Source of the DNA: Empedobacter brevis_A
GTDB taxonomy: Bacteria > Bacteroidota > Bacteroidia > Flavobacteriales > Weeksellaceae
Assembly (NCBI RefSeq): GCF_965118635.1
Contig: NZ_CBCPHV010000005.1
Coordinates: 124,001 to 188,000, forward strand
DNA: 64,000 bases
Direction of reading: 5' to 3'
The notes under the pieces are model-generated. The model was not told the origin of the DNA, searched no databases, and saw only the letters and a program-made list of their open reading frames with translations. How positions within the stretch are numbered: position 1 is the stretch's first letter; each line of letters starts with the position of its first letter. Position numbers and translations under genes: made by a program. Of the stretch, positions 8,117 to 17,233 are shown piece by piece.

Positions 8117-9385
8117 ATGAAAAACAATAAACTTTTTATAGCCATTATAGTTGCATTACTAATTGGTGTTGCTATTGGTGGATACGTACATTACTTTACA
8201 TCTCCAGAATTTATTAAAACATTTTCAACTAATATCAAACTTCTTGGTACTATCTTCATCCGTTTAATTCAAATGATTATTGCGCCTTTGGTATTTTCTA
8301 CATTAGTTGTGGGAATTGCAAAAATGGGCGATATGAAAATGGTAGGGCGTGTTGGTGGACGTGCTATGGGTTGGTTTATTACAGCTTCTCTAACTTCTTT
8401 GATTATTGGTGCTATCGTTGTAAATGTTATGAAACCAGGAGAAGGTGTCAATATCGAAATGGATGCTAGTTCAGCGCAAGACTTATTAAAAAGTCAAGCT
8501 TCTCTTACATTAGAACATTTCATAACACATATGATTCCTAAATCAGTTTTTGAATCTTTTGCTACAAATGAGATCCTACAAATTGTTGTTTTCTCTATTT
8601 TCTTTGGTGTTGCGCTAGCAGCTTACGGAAAAGAAGGAGAAATAATTACAAAAGCTTTAGATAAAATTTCTCATATCGTTCTTATCATGGTTGGATATGT
8701 AATGTGGACAGCTCCATTAGGTGTTTTAGGAACTATTGCTGCTGCAATTGCTACTTATGGATTCGGAATTTTTGCTTTGTATGTAAAATATTTAATCTCT
8801 TTCGTTATAGGAATTGCACTTTTATGGTTGGTATTATGTATCGTTGGTTATTTCATTTTAGGAAAACGTTTATTCGATTTACTAAGACACATAAAAGCAC
8901 CTTTATTAATTGCTTTTTCTACAACTTCTTCAGAAGCTGTATTTCCTAAATTGGTAGAAGAATTAGAAAAATTCGGAGCTCAAAAGAAAATTATTTCATT
9001 TACATTACCACTCGGTTATTCCTTTAATTTAGATGGATCAATGATGTATATGACATTTGCATCACTTTTCATTGCTCAAGTTTATGGCATTCATATGCCA
9101 ATCGAAAAACAAATTTTGATGTTATTAGTATTAATGCTTACTTCAAAAGGTGTTGCAGGAGTTCCTAGAGCTTCATTAATTGTAGTTGTTGCGACTTGTT
9201 CTATGTTTGGAATTCCTCCAGAAGGAATCGCATTAATATTGCCAATCGACCACTTCTGTGATATGGCTCGCTCAATGACAAATGTACTTGGAAATTCATT
9301 ATCGACTGTTGCAGTTGACAAATGGGAAGGACATGTTGCTATTGAACAAACATATACGCACGATGATGATAATCAGAAAGCATAA
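8117..9385 (+). CDS. Dicarboxylate/amino acid:cation symporter (DAACS family)
   Basis: Inner-membrane secondary transporter of the glutamate/aspartate/C4-dicarboxylate family, 422 residues with about eight membrane helices and two re-entrant loops. The serine-rich hairpin is visible as AFSTTSSEAVFPKLVEELE, followed by LPLGYSFNLDGSMMYMTF, which form the substrate and cation site. The LPIDHFCDMARSMTNVLGNS helix near the C-terminus is also typical. The sequence does not separate GltP-like glutamate uptake from DctA-like dicarboxylate uptake. It is a single-gene unit ending in a strong terminator shared with the convergent metallophosphoesterase gene. Confidence 0.9.
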   Translation: MKNNKLFIAIIVALLIGVAIGGYVHYFTSPEFIKTFSTNIKLLGTIFIRLIQMIIAPLVFSTLVVGIAKMGDMKMVGRVGGRAMGWFITASLTSLIIGAIVVNVMKPGEGVNIEMDASSAQDLLKSQASLTLEHFITHMIPKSVFESFATNEILQIVVFSIFFGVALAAYGKEGEIITKALDKISHIVLIMVGYVMWTAPLGVLGTIAAAIATYGFGIFALYVKYLISFVIGIALLWLVLCIVGYFILGKRLFDLLRHIKAPLLIAFSTTSSEAVFPKLVEELEKFGAQKKIISFTLPLGYSFNLDGSMMYMTFASLFIAQVYGIHMPIEKQILMLLVLMLTSKGVAGVPRASLIVVVATCSMFGIPPEGIALILPIDHFCDMARSMTNVLGNSLSTVAVDKWEGHVAIEQTYTHDDDNQKA

Positions 9386-9410
9386 AAGCTTTTCTATTTA
9401 AGAATAAAAA

Positions 9411-9439
9411 ACAAATGCGATCATTATGATCGCATTTGT
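9411..9439. terminator. Bidirectional terminator between convergent genes
   Basis: Perfect 14-base inverted repeat ACAAATGCGATCAT / ATGATCGCATTTGT, with an A run before and a T run after it, so it can end transcripts from both sides. Confidence 0.9.
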
Positions 9440-9467
9440 TTTTTATATTAATATTATTTGTTCTCTA

Positions 9468-10700
9468 TTAAACGGATTTCAATTCTATTAATGTAATTTC
9501 GGGCCAAATCCCTACTCTTCCAGGATAAAAATGATAACCGAAACCACGATTTACATTGATGATCTTTCCTTCAAAATCATAAAAACCTGCCCATTGTGGA
9601 TAAATATATTGAGCCGGGCTCCAACGAAGTCCAATTTTCGGAACTTCTATTCCTAATTGCATTCCATGCGTATGTCCAGATAAAGTTAAATCAAAATGTT
9701 TTGGATGATCTTTCAATATTTCATTCCAATGGGAAGGATCGTGAGACATTACAATCTTAAAATTATCCTTGTTTACATCTTGAGAAGCGGCATCAATATC
9801 TCCAAGTTTTTTGAATCTTGTTCCCCAATTCTGAACTCCTATCAAAGCAATTTTTTCATTATTTTTCTCAATAAATCTATTTTCATTAAGCAATAATTTC
9901 ATTCCAATTTTAGGGAAAATAGCTTTTATTTTTTCAAAATTCGCTTGTTTTTCTTCCTCCGTTTTCCAATCCGAATATTCTCCATAATCATGATTTCCTA
10001 AAACAGCAAAATTCCCATAAGGAGCTTGTTTTATCTTAGAAAAAACATCATACCATTTATCCATTTCCCAGTGAAAATTATTCACAATATCTCCTGTAAA
10101 CAATAAAATATCAAACTCTTGTTGATTAATTAAATCAATTGCATATTCTATTTTTTCTCGATTGTCTAAACTTCCAGAATGTATATCTGTAATATGCAAA
10201 ATTCTAAATCCATCAAATGATTTTGGTAAACTCTGATACGCTAATTTTTTCTTAATAACTTTGAAATTATATTTCCCTAAAGTCATTCCATAAATCAAGC
10301 TAAAAAAAGGAATAGAAGCTACTGATAATCCTGAAATCATGACAAATTTTCGACGAGAAGGCAAATAAGAATTTTCTTTCGTTTGATGATTTGTTGCTCG
10401 ATTAAATAGCCAACCGAATCCTCTAAAAATATCTTGAATAAGAAAAAACAGAAACAAAATTAATCGAGGAAATCCAAACAACATAAACAAACCTGTTGCC
10501 CACATTGTGGTTTGTGTTTGACCTACATTGCGATCAAAAAAGATTAAATTATACCCAAAATTACCCAAAACAAGTAACCATAAAAGTATATTTCCGAAAA
10601 GAAAATAGTTGTTTGAGAAGAATTTTTTAAAATTAAAATACAAGTAAATTTCAAGTACGATTGAAATGATAATTAGCGTGATTACACTACTGATAAACAT
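9468..10700 (-). CDS. Membrane-anchored metallophosphoesterase
   Basis: Calcineurin-like phosphoesterase of the YkuE/YaeI group, 410 residues from the ATG at 10700. The first 150 residues hold about four membrane segments; the enzyme domain follows with DIHSG, GDIVNNF, GNHDYG and GHTHGMQ, the metal-binding set of the family. Such enzymes cleave phosphodiesters or pyrophosphates of lipids; the substrate here is not known. A TTG-initiated extension to 10733 is possible but would run through the probable -7 box TATTTTTG (10720-10727), so the ATG is preferred. It is convergent with the symporter gene and monocistronic. Confidence 0.87.
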   Translation of the reverse strand: MFISSVITLIIISIVLEIYLYFNFKKFFSNNYFLFGNILLWLLVLGNFGYNLIFFDRNVGQTQTTMWATGLFMLFGFPRLILFLFFLIQDIFRGFGWLFNRATNHQTKENSYLPSRRKFVMISGLSVASIPFFSLIYGMTLGKYNFKVIKKKLAYQSLPKSFDGFRILHITDIHSGSLDNREKIEYAIDLINQQEFDILLFTGDIVNNFHWEMDKWYDVFSKIKQAPYGNFAVLGNHDYGEYSDWKTEEEKQANFEKIKAIFPKIGMKLLLNENRFIEKNNEKIALIGVQNWGTRFKKLGDIDAASQDVNKDNFKIVMSHDPSHWNEILKDHPKHFDLTLSGHTHGMQLGIEVPKIGLRWSPAQYIYPQWAGFYDFEGKIINVNRGFGYHFYPGRVGIWPEITLIELKSV

Positions 10701-10719
10701 TATTTTGATTGATTTTAAA

Positions 10720-10727
10720 CAAAAATA
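10720..10727 (-). promoter_or_regulatory. Promoter of the metallophosphoesterase gene
   Basis: TATTTTTG (-7) on the minus strand with a TTG at 10744-10746, 16 bases upstream. The predicted transcript start leaves a short leader before the ATG at 10700, which decides the start choice. Confidence 0.55.
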
Positions 10728-10824
10728 AAACAAATCTTTTGAACAACTCTCTATTATTAAATTCTTAACACATAATTATAAAATTTATAAATGATTCTAC
10801 ATAAAATTTTGAAGCATAATAACG

Positions 10825-10832
10825 TAACTTTG
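10825..10832 (+). promoter_or_regulatory. -7 box (TAACTTTG) for the CobW-type GTPase
   Basis: TAnnTTTG match 23 bases before the ATG at 10856. No -33 TTG lies at the usual distance. Confidence 0.5.
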
Positions 10833-10855
10833 TAAAACATTTTTAAGCATAAATT

Positions 10856-12091
10856 ATGAAAAATAGACTACCTGTAACGGTACTTTCTGGATTTCTTGGA
10901 AGCGGAAAAACGACACTTCTTAATCATATATTACACAACAAAAAGGGACTAAAAGTAGCTGTTATCGTAAACGATATGGGCGCAATAAATATTGATGCAC
11001 AAATGGTTTCTCGCGAAAATGATTTGATCCAAACAGATGAAAAACTGGTTGAGTTGAGCAATGGATGTGTTTGTTGTGAATTGCGCGAAGATTTAATCGT
11101 TGAGATTGAAAAATTAGCAAAATCAGAAAAATATGATTATTTAGTGATCGAAAGTTCTGGAATTTCTGATCCAGGTCCTATTGCACAATCATTGGATTTT
11201 GTTTCACCCGATGGTAAAATTGATTTGCCAAAAGTTGCGCGATTAGATACATTGGTAACGGTAGTTGATGCTTATAACTTCTTCAAAAATTTAGGAACAG
11301 ACGAAGATGTTTTTGATCGAGGTTTTACAGAAAACAGAGAAGATAATCGTCCGATTGTCAATCTTTTAATTGATCAAATTGAGTTTTCTAATGTGATTGT
11401 TTTAAATAAAATGGATTTGGTTGATGAAGAAACGTTAATGAATATCGAAACGTTTGTTACAAAATTAAATCCTTCAGCTAAAATAATTCCTGCAAGTTTT
11501 TCTCACGTTGAATTAACTGAAATACTGAATACTAATTTATTCGATTTCGAAAAAATTCAAGATATGGATGCTTGGGTAAAATTATTGGAAGAGCAAGAAA
11601 AAGAAGAACATCACCATGATCATCATCACGAATGTGGAGAACATTGTACACATGAACATCACGATCATTTGGAAGAAAAATATGGAATGACTTCTTTTGT
11701 TTATCGTCAAAAGAAACCGTTTCATGCAGAACGTTTTTTAACTTATTTGAATGATAATTTTCCACCAACTATTTATCGATCAAAAGGTTTATTTTGGTTA
11801 GCAAATCGCCCTGATGAAGCTATTTTTCTAAGTCAAGCTGGTGGAAGTATCAGAATAGATCCTGCTGGAGCTTGGTGGTGCTCGATGCCGTATGATGAAA
11901 GAATTCAGTTTGCGGCTTATCAATTCAACCAGAAAACAATTGATGAAAAATGGTCGAAAGAATGGGGAGATCGTATGATTGAACTTGTTTTTATTGGTCA
12001 AGATTTAGATAAGGAAAAAATCATAAACGAATTAAATTCTTGTTTACTGAATGATCAAGAAGTTGCAGAATGGCAAGCAAAATATAATTAA
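10856..12091 (+). CDS. CobW/COG0523 G3E GTPase, probable zinc metallochaperone
   Basis: A 411-residue SIMIBI-class GTPase. The Walker A is GFLGSGKTT (residues 12-20), the metal-binding CVCC motif is at 71-74, and the guanine-specificity NKMD lies near 183. At about residues 252-270 there is a His/Cys-rich loop (HHHDHHHECGEHCTHEHHDH) followed by the C-terminal CobW_C domain. COG0523 proteins deliver metal, usually zinc, to client enzymes under shortage; this role is inferred from the family. No Zur box could be recognised upstream and no obvious client enzyme is adjacent. It is convergent with cydB and shares its terminator. Confidence 0.9.
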   Translation: MKNRLPVTVLSGFLGSGKTTLLNHILHNKKGLKVAVIVNDMGAINIDAQMVSRENDLIQTDEKLVELSNGCVCCELREDLIVEIEKLAKSEKYDYLVIESSGISDPGPIAQSLDFVSPDGKIDLPKVARLDTLVTVVDAYNFFKNLGTDEDVFDRGFTENREDNRPIVNLLIDQIEFSNVIVLNKMDLVDEETLMNIETFVTKLNPSAKIIPASFSHVELTEILNTNLFDFEKIQDMDAWVKLLEEQEKEEHHHDHHHECGEHCTHEHHDHLEEKYGMTSFVYRQKKPFHAERFLTYLNDNFPPTIYRSKGLFWLANRPDEAIFLSQAGGSIRIDPAGAWWCSMPYDERIQFAAYQFNQKTIDEKWSKEWGDRMIELVFIGQDLDKEKIINELNSCLLNDQEVAEWQAKYN

Positions 12092-12095
12092 AATT

Positions 12096-12127
12096 AAAAA
12101 ACCACTTCATAATTGAAGTGGTTTTTT
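12096..12127. terminator. Bidirectional terminator between the CobW-type gene and cydB
   Basis: AAAAAACCACTTC / GAAGTGGTTTTTT perfect stem with six-base loop and A/T tracts on both sides. The cydB stop lies four bases beyond. Confidence 0.9.
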
Positions 12128-12130
12128 AAT

Positions 12131-13138
12131 TTATATTTTTTGTTTCTGATGAAATGAATAAATCAAATAAAATAAAAATGGTAAAATAAATATCGAACCG
12201 AGTAACAATGCCCAAGCTAACATATCTATTGTGCTTAATGCGCCATAATCCTCTAATAATGATAAAGTAGAACCATCTTTGAATAAAACTAAATTTGGAT
12301 AATGCGAATAAGATGCTGCAAATAAAATCATCATTACAATTATTCCTGCATAAATAATTAACAAAGAATCTTTTCCTTTGTTCAATGCTGAAAGCAATAA
12401 TATGATAGAAATTGAAGCGATCGCAATTGCGATATATCCATAAATTTCTGAAGTTATCCAACTAAATAATGGAATGTTTTTCCAAAGTGAAACTGCAAAA
12501 ACTAATGCTCCAGCAACAAAAGTTAATGCTGTATAATATTTTGCACGTTTTCTTAGAATGACTTTATCTTCGTTGCTTTTAACCGTTTGAATCGAATAAA
12601 CTGAAGCTAAAAAAGCACAGATTGAAACAGTGAAAATCCCTACCGAAAAATTAAACCAAGATAACCACGAAAATATATACGAATCTTGAAATGAAATTGC
12701 ATGATTATCAATACTTCCTGAAACTATAGATCCTGCAATTATTCCTAAAAATAAAGGCGTTACAAAACTAGAATAAGTGAAGATAACATCATACAAATTA
12801 TGCCATTTATCGTTGATCGTATCATAATTTCTAAACGTAAAAGATGTTCCGCGCGCAATAATTCCTAACAACATAATTACCAAAGGAATATGCAAATGAT
12901 TGGAAATATCTGCATAGATTTTAGGAAAACCTACAAATAAAATTACAATAGCTATGATTAACCACATATGATTCGCTTCCCAAATAGGGCCAATCGAATT
13001 ATACATAATATTTTGCGTTCGTTTTCTATAACTTTTTTTAGAAAATAATTCAACAATTCCTGCTCCGAAATCTGCTCCACCTAAAATTAAATATAGACAG
13101 ATAGAAACCCACAAAAATGCTATTACTACGTAAATCAT
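12131..13138 (-). CDS. cydB: Cytochrome bd quinol oxidase subunit II
   Basis: Integral membrane subunit of cytochrome bd oxidase, 335 residues with about eight to nine helices. The opening FLWVSICLYLILGGADFGAGI and the GPIWEANHMWLI segment are characteristic of CydB. With CydA it oxidises menaquinol and reduces oxygen to water with high affinity. It begins two bases after the cydA stop, so the two are co-transcribed and probably translationally coupled. No CydX-like small subunit and no cydDC assembly genes are seen nearby. Confidence 0.95.
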   Translation of the reverse strand: MIYVVIAFLWVSICLYLILGGADFGAGIVELFSKKSYRKRTQNIMYNSIGPIWEANHMWLIIAIVILFVGFPKIYADISNHLHIPLVIMLLGIIARGTSFTFRNYDTINDKWHNLYDVIFTYSSFVTPLFLGIIAGSIVSGSIDNHAISFQDSYIFSWLSWFNFSVGIFTVSICAFLASVYSIQTVKSNEDKVILRKRAKYYTALTFVAGALVFAVSLWKNIPLFSWITSEIYGYIAIAIASISIILLLSALNKGKDSLLIIYAGIIVMMILFAASYSHYPNLVLFKDGSTLSLLEDYGALSTIDMLAWALLLGSIFILPFLFYLIYSFHQKQKI

Positions 13139-13140
13139 AC

Positions 13141-14478
13141 TTAATGTTTTTCTGGTTTATAATTTGGATCCTCCGGATCATAAAGTTTAGCAACCATTTG
13201 TATTTGTCTATTCATTAAGAATACCAAAATAATAGATAATGTGATAAATACAAACGTAAAAATATAGAACGAATATTGAATGCCTGGCATTGGAGTAATA
13301 GAATCTACTGTGCGCATAATTCCATAAATAATCCAAGGTTGACGACCAACTTCCGTCACTGTCCAACCTGCTTCTAAAGCAATATATCCAAACGGAGTAG
13401 CAATCATAAACAGTTTATAAAACCATCGTTTTGTTCGCCAATCTTTCTTAAAAAATTGTGCAATCAAATAAATTACAGCAATCCCCATCATCAACATTCC
13501 GAATGTAATCATAGTCTGAAAAGCATAATGAACAATTGCAACTGGCGGCCATTCGTCTTTCGGAAATTCTTCTAATCCTGTTACTGGTGTTTTAAAATCT
13601 TCATGAACTAAGAAACTCAAAACTCCTGGGATTTTTATTGCGTATTTCACTTCTTCTTTAGATTCGTCCACAATTCCGCCTAAAACAAACGGAGAGCTTT
13701 CTTCAGTTTTGAAATGAGCTTCCATCGCAGCTAACTTAATTGGTTGACGTTTTGCAACATCTTTCGCAGAAATATCTCCACTTAAAGGAGCTAGTAATGC
13801 TGCCGAAATAGCTAAAATAGAACTAATTTTGAACGCTTCTCGATGAAAATTTACATTCTTACCTTTCAAAATTAAATAAGCATGCAAACCTGCAACAGCA
13901 AATCCTGTCGCACAAAAAGCAGCAATTGTCATATGCAATGCTTGAGAAAACCATGCATCATTAAACATCGCTTTTATAGGATCTATATTAAGATACTCGC
14001 CGTTTACATAGTCAAAACCTGATGGTGAATTCATCCAAGCATTGGCTGCTACAACTAAAATTCCAGAAGCTAAACCACTAATTCCAACTATTACACCACA
14101 TATCCAATGGAACCATTTGTTGAATTTATCCCAACCATAAAGAAAGAAACCTAAAGCAATTGCTTCTATAAAGAAGGCAGTTCCTTCTAATGAAAATGGC
14201 ATTCCAAAAATCGGTCCGGCGTGTTCCATGAATTTAGGAAATAACAATCCCAATTCAAATGAAAGCATTGTTCCTGAAACAGCTCCTGTAGCAAATAAAA
14301 TTGCAACTCCTTTACTCCAAGCTTTGGTTAAACCCTTATAAATTTCGTTCTTCGTTTTTAGATATTTGTAATGAGCTATTGCCATCATAAAAGGCATTAC
14401 CATTCCAATACACGAAAAAACAATATGAAAGGCTAGCGACATCGCCATCTGACTTCTTGCCGCAATAAAATTATCCAT
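13141..14478 (-). CDS. cydA: Cytochrome bd quinol oxidase subunit I
   Basis: Haem-bearing subunit of cytochrome bd oxidase, 445 residues. The axial histidine near the N-terminus is H18 (MSLAFHIVFSC), a second lies in QALHMTIAAF, and the signature GRQPWIIYGIMRT is present near residue 380. The protein is at the short end of the family, consistent with the short Q-loop type that includes cyanide-insensitive oxidases; that assignment is inferred from length. The first gene of a two-gene operon with cydB, it has a -7 box 30 bases upstream, immediately after the terminator of the preceding desaturase gene. Confidence 0.95.
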   Translation of the reverse strand: MDNFIAARSQMAMSLAFHIVFSCIGMVMPFMMAIAHYKYLKTKNEIYKGLTKAWSKGVAILFATGAVSGTMLSFELGLLFPKFMEHAGPIFGMPFSLEGTAFFIEAIALGFFLYGWDKFNKWFHWICGVIVGISGLASGILVVAANAWMNSPSGFDYVNGEYLNIDPIKAMFNDAWFSQALHMTIAAFCATGFAVAGLHAYLILKGKNVNFHREAFKISSILAISAALLAPLSGDISAKDVAKRQPIKLAAMEAHFKTEESSPFVLGGIVDESKEEVKYAIKIPGVLSFLVHEDFKTPVTGLEEFPKDEWPPVAIVHYAFQTMITFGMLMMGIAVIYLIAQFFKKDWRTKRWFYKLFMIATPFGYIALEAGWTVTEVGRQPWIIYGIMRTVDSITPMPGIQYSFYIFTFVFITLSIILVFLMNRQIQMVAKLYDPEDPNYKPEKH

Positions 14479-14507
14479 AAGCAGTTGCTTTTTATTTTTT
14501 TACAGGT

Positions 14508-14515
14508 CAAATTTA
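14508..14515 (-). promoter_or_regulatory. -7 box (TAAATTTG) for cydAB
   Basis: TAnnTTTG on the minus strand 29 bases before cydA, just downstream of the preceding terminator. Confidence 0.5.
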
Positions 14516-14520
14516 TAACA

Positions 14521-14556
14521 AAAAAGAGGCAATTAATGTTAAATTGCCTCTTTTTT
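14521..14556 (-). terminator. Terminator after the acyl-ACP desaturase gene
   Basis: AAAAAGAGGCAATT / AATTGCCTCTTTTTT hairpin. On the minus strand it follows the desaturase stop and ends in a T run. Confidence 0.87.
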
Positions 14557-14579
14557 ATTTGATTTAGATTAGATATAAT

Positions 14580-15581
14580 CTATTTACTTGTTGCCGGAAT
14601 TAACCATTTAAATTCTGGTCCATCTTCTGGAATTACAATACGTTGAGAAATTCTATCCATTCTGTCTGGGAATTTCATAATGTAATCTCTAGCTTTTTCT
14701 GCCTCTGCATTCAAACCAGAGATTTTATCTAGCTTCCATGTTTCGATTAATTTTCGCATAATATCGATATAATCAAAAGCTGTATACACACCAATTCGTT
14801 GTGCAGCATCTGAAAAAGCATCAAATAAAGTTCCTCTCTCTTCGCCAGATGCTCTTAAGAAATGTGCTGGCATAACAATTTTAAGCTTGAACATATGTTG
14901 AACAGCTAACATCATTTCTGAAGGATCAGCTTCGAAAATACGACGAACAAATTCTGTATAGGCTAAATGGTGACGCATTTCATCGCCTGCAATAATTTTA
15001 CACATACGTGATAATTTTTTAGCACCATATTTTTTTGCAATTGCCGATACATTATTATGCGATACATAAGTTGCTAATTCTTGAAAACTTGTATAAACAA
15101 AGTTTTTATAAGGATCATGTGCCGTTCCGATATCAAAACCATCATTGATCAAATGTTGAGTTGTTACTTCTACCTCGCGCATGTTGATACGTCCAGATAA
15201 ATACAAGAATTTATTCAAGACATCGCCATGACGATTTTCTTCTCCTGTCCAATGACGAATCCATTTTGCCCATCCATTTTCTAAATAATTACCTTCTTCA
15301 TCTACAACACCATCCATCTGCATTAGCCACGATTCGTATGTTGGTAAAGCTTCTTCGGTAATGGTATCTCCAATCAATGTTATCCAAAAATCATCTGGTA
15401 AATCTTTCGAAAGCTCTTGTAATTCTTTGATCTCATCAAAAAAAGAATCAGTTTGAGAGTTCGGTAAAAAATCTGTTGGTTGCCAAATTTTATCAGCTGG
15501 AACTAAGAATTTGTCCATATAAGCATCAATATCTTTCTCAAGAAATTTCATTACTTCCAGGCGAACATTTTTTATTGACAT
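14580..15581 (-). CDS. Acyl-ACP desaturase (soluble di-iron type)
   Basis: Ferritin-like di-iron desaturase of the stearoyl-ACP desaturase family, 333 residues, which introduces a double bond into a fatty acyl chain bound to acyl carrier protein. The two iron-binding ExxH motifs are visible as EENRHGD and DEMRHHLAY. The enzyme needs oxygen and an electron donor, not found here. It lies nine bases downstream of plsC on the same strand, so unsaturation and acyl transfer to glycerol phosphate are probably expressed together. The chain length and double-bond position are not predictable from this sequence. Confidence 0.92.
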   Translation of the reverse strand: MSIKNVRLEVMKFLEKDIDAYMDKFLVPADKIWQPTDFLPNSQTDSFFDEIKELQELSKDLPDDFWITLIGDTITEEALPTYESWLMQMDGVVDEEGNYLENGWAKWIRHWTGEENRHGDVLNKFLYLSGRINMREVEVTTQHLINDGFDIGTAHDPYKNFVYTSFQELATYVSHNNVSAIAKKYGAKKLSRMCKIIAGDEMRHHLAYTEFVRRIFEADPSEMMLAVQHMFKLKIVMPAHFLRASGEERGTLFDAFSDAAQRIGVYTAFDYIDIMRKLIETWKLDKISGLNAEAEKARDYIMKFPDRMDRISQRIVIPEDGPEFKWLIPATSK

Positions 15582-15590
15582 ATATTTATT

Positions 15591-16328
15591 TTATGCGGTT
15601 ATACTACTTTTTACAGCTTTTTCAGTCAGTTCGAATATTTCTTCAAATTTATATTCACTCACTTTCAGTGGTTTATGATATTCTATTGTTACTTTTGCTC
15701 CTAAATACATTGGGAATTTTCCCCATTTCTCAATTTTCCATGTATTGTTTAATGTAACAGGAACAATATATGCGTCTTTAGCATATTTCGTCAAAACTTT
15801 CAATCCATTTTCTTTGAAAGCTTTAGGTACTCCATTTTTACTTCTTGTGCCTTCTGGAAAAATAATCGCTGAATAATTATTTTTCTGAATATACTGCGCT
15901 AATTTTTTTATCTCTTCTATTGCTTGTTTTCCGTTTTTACGATCAATTAATGCAGAACCTCCATGCCTTAAATTATAAGACACACTTGGAATCCCTTTTG
16001 CTAACTCTATTTTCGAAATAAATTTTGGATGATAATCAGCCAAATCATATTCTAGTGGAGAGATATCATACATACTTTGATGATTACTTACAAAAATCAA
16101 CGGTACATTTTGTATCAAATTTTCTCGTCCTTTATATGTATAGGTTGTTCCTAAGATTTTTGTCCAAAAAACCAAAAGACCATTCATCACTTTTACACTT
16201 TGATGATGAGCAGAATAACCTCCTATATTGTAACTTAACCATTGTACAACATGCATTACCAAAAACGTTAATCCATAAAAGAAATAATATACGATTGATA
16301 ACGGATAACTTAAAATTTTCTTCAACAT
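15591..16328 (-). CDS. plsC: 1-acyl-sn-glycerol-3-phosphate acyltransferase
   Basis: Acylates lysophosphatidic acid to phosphatidic acid at the inner membrane. The 245-residue protein has an N-terminal hydrophobic segment (about 8-35), the catalytic NHQSMYD box (NHx4D) and the FPEGTRSKNG phosphate-binding box. The ATG at 16328 (MLKKILSYPLSIVYYFFYG) is chosen over a TTG five codons upstream because family members start at this point. It is the first gene of a two-gene operon with the acyl-ACP desaturase, nine bases apart. Related acyltransferases (for example ornithine lipid OlsA) cannot be fully excluded. Confidence 0.9.
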   Translation of the reverse strand: MLKKILSYPLSIVYYFFYGLTFLVMHVVQWLSYNIGGYSAHHQSVKVMNGLLVFWTKILGTTYTYKGRENLIQNVPLIFVSNHQSMYDISPLEYDLADYHPKFISKIELAKGIPSVSYNLRHGGSALIDRKNGKQAIEEIKKLAQYIQKNNYSAIIFPEGTRSKNGVPKAFKENGLKVLTKYAKDAYIVPVTLNNTWKIEKWGKFPMYLGAKVTIEYHKPLKVSEYKFEEIFELTEKAVKSSITA

Positions 16329-16389
16329 TAGAAATTTAGACAAATTTAATAAAAAATTATGCTTTGCATAATAAATTTTTGTTTGTGAT

Positions 16390-16788
16390 TTATTTTATTA
16401 GACTCAAAGTTAACTTTTCTTGATGAGCTTCATCATAAAAAGTAATTTGATTTGGTGATTTTATTTTAAAATAAGCAGTTTTTTGCAAATTTTGAATCAA
16501 ATTTTTAGAAATTTCGCAATCAGAATTTACTTCTTTTAAATGATTAAAAATAATTGCTTGATCTATTTTAGTATAATCTGCCGTGATAATTCCGCAAGTC
16601 GTTTTCATCACCATTTTTTTTGTTGCATCTTCAAAAATAATGTATTCATCTCCATTTATATTCCATTTGCCAGACAATTCAGTACTTTCTGGAGTTACAA
16701 CTTTTGGTATAGAAACTGTTTTGGTTGGCAAACAACTTGTTAATCCTAAAAGAAAAAACAAAATTATGATTTGATTTTTATATTTCAC
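16390..16788 (-). CDS. Lipoprotein with META-like domain
   Basis: A 132-residue predicted lipoprotein: signal segment with lipobox LTSC, lipidated at C19, so it is membrane-anchored on the outer side of the inner membrane or in the outer membrane. The remainder (LSGKWNINGDEYIIFEDATKKM, then a Cys pair near TTCG and DCE) resembles the META/HslJ-type small beta domain that Bacteroidota carry as lipoproteins. That assignment is weak. The gene is monocistronic and divergent from the HIT gene. No enzymatic function can be named. Confidence 0.75.
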   Translation of the reverse strand: MKYKNQIIILFFLLGLTSCLPTKTVSIPKVVTPESTELSGKWNINGDEYIIFEDATKKMVMKTTCGIITADYTKIDQAIIFNHLKEVNSDCEISKNLIQNLQKTAYFKIKSPNQITFYDEAHQEKLTLSLIK

Positions 16789-16852
16789 GTGGTTTTATTT
16801 GTAACGAAGGTAGAAATATTTTATTATTGTTTAATAATCAAAATCAATATTT

Positions 16853-17209
16853 ATGAGCCATTCAACGTGTATTTTTTGTCAACTAATTCGCAAAGAAATT
16901 TCAGCTGATATACTTTTTGAAGATGAAGAATTTATTGCTTTTTTAGATATCGATCCAATTAATGAAGGTCATCTTCTTATTATTCCAAAAATGCATGTAT
17001 TAGATTTAGATGAACTAAATGAAAAACAACTTTCTCATTTAATGAATATTACAAAATCATTATTACTAAATCTAAAAAAAGAATATACAATCGATGGTTA
17101 TTCGATTATGCAAAATGGTGGTTATTTTAATGATATTGGACATTTTCATTTACATCTTTTCCCAAGATATATAAATGATGGTTTTGGTTGGATTTTTCAA
17201 GATAAATAA
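16853..17209 (+). CDS. HIT-family nucleotide hydrolase/transferase
   Basis: Small histidine-triad protein of 118 residues. The catalytic triad motif is GHFHLHLFPRY near residues 99-109, and the N-terminal CIFCQLI pair (C-x-x-C) is the zinc-site half often seen in Hint-type members. HIT proteins hydrolyse nucleotide phosphoramidates or adenylated compounds; the physiological substrate is unknown. It uses an ATG start and is followed 24 bases later by an unrelated small membrane protein gene, so they may share a transcript. Confidence 0.9.
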   Translation: MSHSTCIFCQLIRKEISADILFEDEEFIAFLDIDPINEGHLLIIPKMHVLDLDELNEKQLSHLMNITKSLLLNLKKEYTIDGYSIMQNGGYFNDIGHFHLHLFPRYINDGFGWIFQDK

Positions 17210-17233
17210 TAGATTTGTATAAAAAATATTATT

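Noticed and set aside
10701..10733. Upstream TTG start for the metallophosphoesterase
   Set aside because: The extension would be encoded by the probable -7 box, and the ATG at 10700 gives the expected membrane start.
12126..12461. Open frame of 111 codons within cydB in another frame
   Set aside because: It overlaps a well-supported membrane protein gene completely and encodes biased Phe/Ile/Asn-rich sequence typical of shadow frames.
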